NCBI GenBank assembly: GCA_902479065.1
Contig: CABSNM010000003.1
Coordinates: forward strand, 1-64,000
Source: an uncultured Collinsella sp.
Lineage (GTDB): Bacteria; Actinomycetota; Coriobacteriia; Coriobacteriales; Coriobacteriaceae
Direction: 5' to 3'
DNA length: 64,000 nucleotides
Shown: piece by piece, positions 60,417 to 64,000 of the stretch
How the letters are laid out: every line of letters starts with the position of its first letter
Numbering within the stretch: position 1 is the stretch's first letter
Notes under the pieces: generated by a model
Seen by the model: only the letters and a program-made list of their open reading frames with translations
Told to the model about the DNA's origin: nothing
The model's database searches: none
Made by a program: the position numbers and the translations under genes

Positions 60417-62228
60417 CTACTCGTCCACCTTGAGGATCGCCATAAAGGCCTCCTGCGGGACCTCGACCGAGCCGATGGCCTTCATGCGTTTCTTGCCCTC
60501 TTTCTGCTTCTCGAGCAGCTTACGCTTACGCGAAATATCGCCGCCGTAGCACTTAGCAAGCACGTCCTTGCGACGCGCCTTGACGGTGGAGCGGGCAATG
60601 ATCTTGTTGCCGATAGCACCCTGGATGGGCACCTCGAACAGCTGACGCGGAATAATCTCCTTGAGCTTGTCGCATAGGCCGCGGGCAAGACCGTAGGCCT
60701 TGTCCTTGTGGACGATAAACGACAGCGCGTCCACCTCGTCGCCCGAAAGCAAGATATCGAGCTTGACGAGCTCGGAGGGACGATACTCGTTGAACTCGTA
60801 GTCGAGCGAGGCATAGCCCTTGGTACGGCTCTTGAGCTGGTCAAAGAAGTCCAGGATGAGCTCGGCGAGCGGCATATCAAAGCGCATCTCGACCGACTTG
60901 CTCGTGAGATGAATCATGTCGGTAGTAATGCCGCGGTGCTCGATAGCGAGCTGCATGACGGCACCCGTATACTCGGGCGGGCAGATAATCTTGGCCTTGA
61001 GGTAGGGTTCCTCGATACGCTCGATGCGCGTAGCCTCGGGCAGATCCTGCGGGCTGCGGACATCGATCATTTCGCCGTCGGTCTTGTAGACGTGATAGTC
61101 CACCGAGGGGCTCGTGGCAATGAGGTCAAGATTGAACTCACGCTCCAGGCGCTCCTTGACGACCTCCATATGCAGCAGGCCCAAGAAGCCCACGCGGAAG
61201 CCAAAGCCGAGCGCCACCGAGGTCTCGGGCTCCCACACCAACGACGGGTCGTTGACATGCAGCTTATCGAGCGCGTCACGCAGGTTCTCGTAGTCCTTGT
61301 TATCGATCGGGAACAGGCCCGTATAGACCATGGGCTTAGCCTCGCGGTAACCGGGAAGCGGCTCGGGGCAGGGATTCGACGCCCACGTGAGGGTATCGCC
61401 CACGCGAACGGCCTCGGGGTCCTTCAGGCCCGTGACCACGTAACCGACCTCGCCGACCGTCAGCGCGTCAACCGGAGTCTCGGCGGGACGCTTGACGCCC
61501 ACGCCATCGACCAAAAAGTCGCCCTTTGCCTGCATCATGCGCAGGGTATCGCCCTTTTTGATGGAGCCGTCAAAGATGCGCACTGTGGCGACGACGCCAC
61601 GATACTCGTCGAAGTATGAATCCAGAATGAGTGCCTTGAGCGGCGCATTCGCATCGCCCTTGGGCGGAGAGATCAGAAAGACAATGGACTCCAGCAGATC
61701 GTGGATGCCCTCGCCGGTCTTGCCCGAGACACACACGGCATCATCGGCAGGGATCGCCAGGTCATCCTCGATCTCGGTCTTAACCTCGTCGGGATGAGCC
61801 GAGGGCAGGTCGATCTTGTTGATGGCCGGCACAATGTCCAGATTGGCGTTCATGGCGAGCGTCGCGTTAGAGACGGTCTGCGCCTCAACGCCCTGCGTGG
61901 CGTCGACAACGAGCACCGCGCCCTCACAGGCTGCCAGCGAGCGCGAGACCTCATAGGTAAAGTCCACGTGGCCCGGCGTATCGATCAGATTGAACTGATA
62001 CGTCTCGCCATCGTCGGCGTCATAGGACACGCGAACGGCATTGGACTTGATCGTGATGCCGCGCTCGCGCTCGATATCCATGGTGTCGAGCAGCTGCGAC
62101 TCCATGTCGCGTTCGTCGACTGTATGGGTGAGTTCGAGGATACGGTCACTGATCGTGGACTTGCCATGGTCGATGTGCGCAACGATTGAGAAGTTGCGAA
62201 TGTGGGAAATGTCAAATGAAGTATTCAT
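60417..62228 (-). CDS. lepA: Elongation factor 4 (LepA)
   Basis: 603 aa from ATG 62228, the usual start for LepA (NFSIVAHIDHGKSTISD follows). G1 is AHIDHGKST, G3 DTPGHVDF, G4 NKIDL. Domains II, III and V and the unique C-terminal domain (LAKCYGGDISRKRKLLEKQK) are complete. It is a ribosomal GTPase acting in initiation or back-translocation. A terminator separates it from rpsT upstream. Confidence 0.97.
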   Translation of the reverse strand: MNTSFDISHIRNFSIVAHIDHGKSTISDRILELTHTVDERDMESQLLDTMDIERERGITIKSNAVRVSYDADDGETYQFNLIDTPGHVDFTYEVSRSLAACEGAVLVVDATQGVEAQTVSNATLAMNANLDIVPAINKIDLPSAHPDEVKTEIEDDLAIPADDAVCVSGKTGEGIHDLLESIVFLISPPKGDANAPLKALILDSYFDEYRGVVATVRIFDGSIKKGDTLRMMQAKGDFLVDGVGVKRPAETPVDALTVGEVGYVVTGLKDPEAVRVGDTLTWASNPCPEPLPGYREAKPMVYTGLFPIDNKDYENLRDALDKLHVNDPSLVWEPETSVALGFGFRVGFLGLLHMEVVKERLEREFNLDLIATSPSVDYHVYKTDGEMIDVRSPQDLPEATRIERIEEPYLKAKIICPPEYTGAVMQLAIEHRGITTDMIHLTSKSVEMRFDMPLAELILDFFDQLKSRTKGYASLDYEFNEYRPSELVKLDILLSGDEVDALSFIVHKDKAYGLARGLCDKLKEIIPRQLFEVPIQGAIGNKIIARSTVKARRKDVLAKCYGGDISRKRKLLEKQKEGKKRMKAIGSVEVPQEAFMAILKVDE

Positions 62229-62250
62229 GCGGACTATCTTACCCGAGCGG

Positions 62251-62290
62251 TACAAAAAATGGAGCCTGTTCCATAAAACAGGCTCCATTT
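62251..62290 (-). terminator. Rho-independent terminator of rpsT
   Basis: A perfect 14-bp stem AAATGGAGCCTGTT/AACAGGCTCCATTT (62257-62270 with 62277-62290), 6-nt loop, then a T run on the - strand. It starts 34 nt past the rpsT stop. Confidence 0.93.
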
Positions 62291-62324
62291 ATGCGCGTAA
62301 TCTGTTTGGTGTGAAATTTACAAC

Positions 62325-62591
62325 TTAGGCGTTGATGCTGTTCACGAGCTTGGCAAGACCGGACTTGCGGTTGGAAGCCTGGTTCTTGTGGATAACATGC
62401 TTGGCAGCAGCCATATCGAGACGCTTGGTGACGGTCTTGAGGGCAGCCTGGGCCTTCTCGGCGTCGCCCTCGGCGACGGCGGACTGGACGTGCTTGGTCA
62501 GCGTCTTGAGCTCGGACTTGACAGCCTTGTTACGCATGCGAGCTGCCTCATTGGTGCGGATACGCTTCTTCTGAGACTTGATGTTTGCCAC
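62325..62591 (-). CDS. rpsT: 30S ribosomal protein S20
   Basis: 88 aa from GTG 62591 (VANIKSQKKRIRTNE, the standard S20 start), with AAAGGAAC upstream. Helical and lysine-rich, ending NRKSGLAKLVNSINA. It binds 16S rRNA. GTG start and AT-rich upstream DNA fit the known habit of rpsT. It is set between holA and lepA as in many Gram-positives. Confidence 0.96.
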   Translation of the reverse strand: MANIKSQKKRIRTNEAARMRNKAVKSELKTLTKHVQSAVAEGDAEKAQAALKTVTKRLDMAAAKHVIHKNQASNRKSGLAKLVNSINA

Positions 62592-62724
62592 TTCTGGAGT
62601 TCCTTTCGAGTTCCTTGCAAAAAATGTATGACACCTCTGAGACACGGTGAGGTCATGCAAGCGCCTACTATAGCACGCTCCCCCTCAAAGAGATAGAACG
62701 AATTTGTCAAATAGGCAGGTATCA

Positions 62725-63687
62725 TCACGATTTTCTCAAGATGTTCGTAATCCAGAGCAAAAGCGCGGTCTGAGAATCGGCCGAACCCTTGAGCGCGAGC
62801 TCCACATCGACCGCCCCCTCGAGCGCTGCGACGAGCTCTGCCATCGAAAAGCGACGTGCCCAGGTCAGGTGATTCTTGACCTGCCAGGACTGGAGCTTGA
62901 GCGTTGCGGCCAGCTCACGACCCTGTCCGCGCGCATCGAGCGCCTTGGCAACGATAAGCTCGCGAATGCGGCCGCACAGCAATGTGTAAGTCCACACGTA
63001 GCTCTTGGCGGGAAGTAGATTGAAGAGCTCGAGCGAGCGGCGCATGTCACGGGCCGAGACCGCATTGAGAAAGTCCCAGGGTTGAACCTCGGCCGTACGT
63101 ACAATCCAGCGCTCAACGTCGGCAAGCTCAATTTGCGGTGCCTCGACCATCTGGGCAAGCTTAGCCAAGTCGTTATCGAGCATGCGAGTGTTTTCACCCG
63201 AACGCGAGACGAGTTCCTCGGCGGCCGCCGTCGAGATCGACTTGCCGTGCTGCGTCGCCATCTGCTGCACGCGGCGCGGAAGCTCCCAGCGCTTTGTGCC
63301 GGAGCAATCGATCACGGCCTTCTTGTCGATCTTGGCGATCGCCTTATACAGGCGCGTGTTCTTGGCAAGCGAGTCGGCGATGATGAGGCAGACCGTCGTG
63401 GGGCTGGGACTCGCCAGATAGTCGACAAGCGGCTCGGAGATCGCTTTGGCGAGTTTTGAGCAGCCGTCAAGGATTACCAGGCGAAACTCGCTGCCCATGG
63501 GAAAGGTGTTGAGCGATCCGATAATCGACTCGATATCGGGGTCTTTGGTCATATCGCGCTCGTCGAGGTTGAATTCGACCATGCCCGTCTTTTCCAGACG
63601 CGCCTTCATACGTGAGACAGCATGGTCGCGTTTGACTCCGTCGGTACCGACGATCAGATATGCCGGCAACAGACCGGTTTCGGACAT
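62725..63687 (-). CDS. holA: DNA polymerase III delta subunit
   Basis: 320 aa from ATG 63687 with GGGAGGGGAG upstream. The AAA-like fold of HolA is seen in YLIVGTDGVKRDHAVSRM, the region LNTFPMGSEFRLVIL, and the C-terminal clamp-loader part WTYTLLCGRIRELI. It opens the beta clamp in the clamp loader. comEC lies upstream, and comEC-holA-rpsT-lepA is the usual order. Confidence 0.93.
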   Translation of the reverse strand: MSETGLLPAYLIVGTDGVKRDHAVSRMKARLEKTGMVEFNLDERDMTKDPDIESIIGSLNTFPMGSEFRLVILDGCSKLAKAISEPLVDYLASPSPTTVCLIIADSLAKNTRLYKAIAKIDKKAVIDCSGTKRWELPRRVQQMATQHGKSISTAAAEELVSRSGENTRMLDNDLAKLAQMVEAPQIELADVERWIVRTAEVQPWDFLNAVSARDMRRSLELFNLLPAKSYVWTYTLLCGRIRELIVAKALDARGQGRELAATLKLQSWQVKNHLTWARRFSMAELVAALEGAVDVELALKGSADSQTALLLWITNILRKS

Positions 63688-63765
63688 CGCGCTCCCCTCC
63701 CGCAGACCTTCGTATTCGTTCCGTGCCATTCTAGCCCAGGGGCCCACCACACGCCAACGACGTCC

Positions 63766-64000
63766 TCACGGTCGCTGGCATCGCATCGCAAAGCCATTCG
63801 CAGTCGGCATGACGGTAATGTCGCCGTGTTCGATAGTGCACGCGAACACGCCGCCCGCATCCTTAACGGCATCGATGCAGGCATCGGACGGATGGCCGTA
63901 TCGATTCCCCTCGCCCGCGCTCGCGAGGGAAAGCTCGGGCTTCAAGACGTCCAGCAACTCACCATCGACTGAAACCTTAGAGCCGTGATGCCCAAGTTTA
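63766..64000 (-). CDS. comEC: ComEC/Rec2 competence protein, C-terminal fragment (cut by window edge)
   Basis: The last 77 residues of a protein that continues past the window edge. It reads KLGHHGSKVSVD at the edge, then SLASAGEGNRYGHPSDACI, the C-terminal metallo-beta-lactamase part of ComEC. The full protein forms the DNA uptake channel. The TGA stop is at 63766-63768. The TTG at 63957 is internal, not a start. Confidence 0.88.
   Translation of the reverse strand, partial: KLGHHGSKVSVDGELLDVLKPELSLASAGEGNRYGHPSDACIDAVKDAGGVFACTIEHGDITVMPTANGFAMRCQRP

Overview
The window reads as ordinary chromosome from a high-GC Gram-positive bacterium of the class Coriobacteriia, most likely Collinsella or a close relative. 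This is inferred from gene content and recalled synteny; no database was searched. Actinomycete-type blocks (pgsA2-like, GarA-like FHA protein, FtsR-like MerR regulator) sit beside gene orders shared with Firmicutes (ScpA/ScpB, DUF512-der-plsY-gpsA, recA-rny-spoVS-miaB, phoH-ybeY-dgkA-era-recO). Codon use and GC look even throughout. There is no prophage, CRISPR array, transposase or resistance island.

Layout. 1-22.6 kb is almost all + strand: tRNA-Ala, an ABC-F ATPase, scpAB, a pseudouridine synthase, cmk, plsC, ispH, a DUF512 radical SAM protein, der, plsY, gpsA, rpe, a cysteine desulfurase, a NIF3-family gene, a zinc-ribbon coiled-coil gene, coaBC, tRNA-Pro, a CDP-alcohol phosphatidyltransferase, the FHA and MerR genes, apt, an NlpC/P60 hydrolase and degV. 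22.7-29.2 kb has mixed strands: a DUF1836 regulator, trxB, a GT28 glycosyltransferase, dut, nrdR, a LysM protein divergent from lexA, and an acyltransferase-like membrane protein. 29.2-64 kb is all - strand: hflX, miaA, miaB, spoVS, a GHKL ATPase, rny, recX, recA, cinA, pgsA, rimO, yajQ, a RodZ-like protein, ftsK, rnj, pnp, rpsO, recO, era, dgkA, ybeY, phoH, mtaB, dnaJ, a membrane-anchored DnaJ variant, hemW, dus, lepA, rpsT, holA and the 3' end of comEC.

Themes. Genome maintenance and the SOS response (recA, recX, lexA, recO, ftsK) are tied together by LexA boxes placed between -35 and -10 elements. Bulk RNA decay (RNase Y, RNase J, PNPase) lies within 16 kb. Other groups are tRNA and ribosome maturation (miaA, miaB, mtaB, rimO, dus, der, era, ybeY, lepA, hflX) and phospholipid synthesis (plsC, plsY, gpsA, pgsA and a second CDP-alcohol transferase).

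The most unusual content is non-coding. Two intergenic regions (25.80-26.28 kb and 47.46-47.88 kb) each hold a pair of very long hairpins in opposite orientation. Within a pair the core is strongly conserved (58 nt in family A, 81 nt in family B). The outer arms, 23 to 34 bp, are unrelated in sequence between copies, yet each copy is almost perfectly self-complementary. The inner stems show paired compensatory substitutions. I do not recognise these families. A second non-coding signal is a 25-bp palindrome-like site shared by the promoters of degV and of the neighbouring DUF1836 gene.
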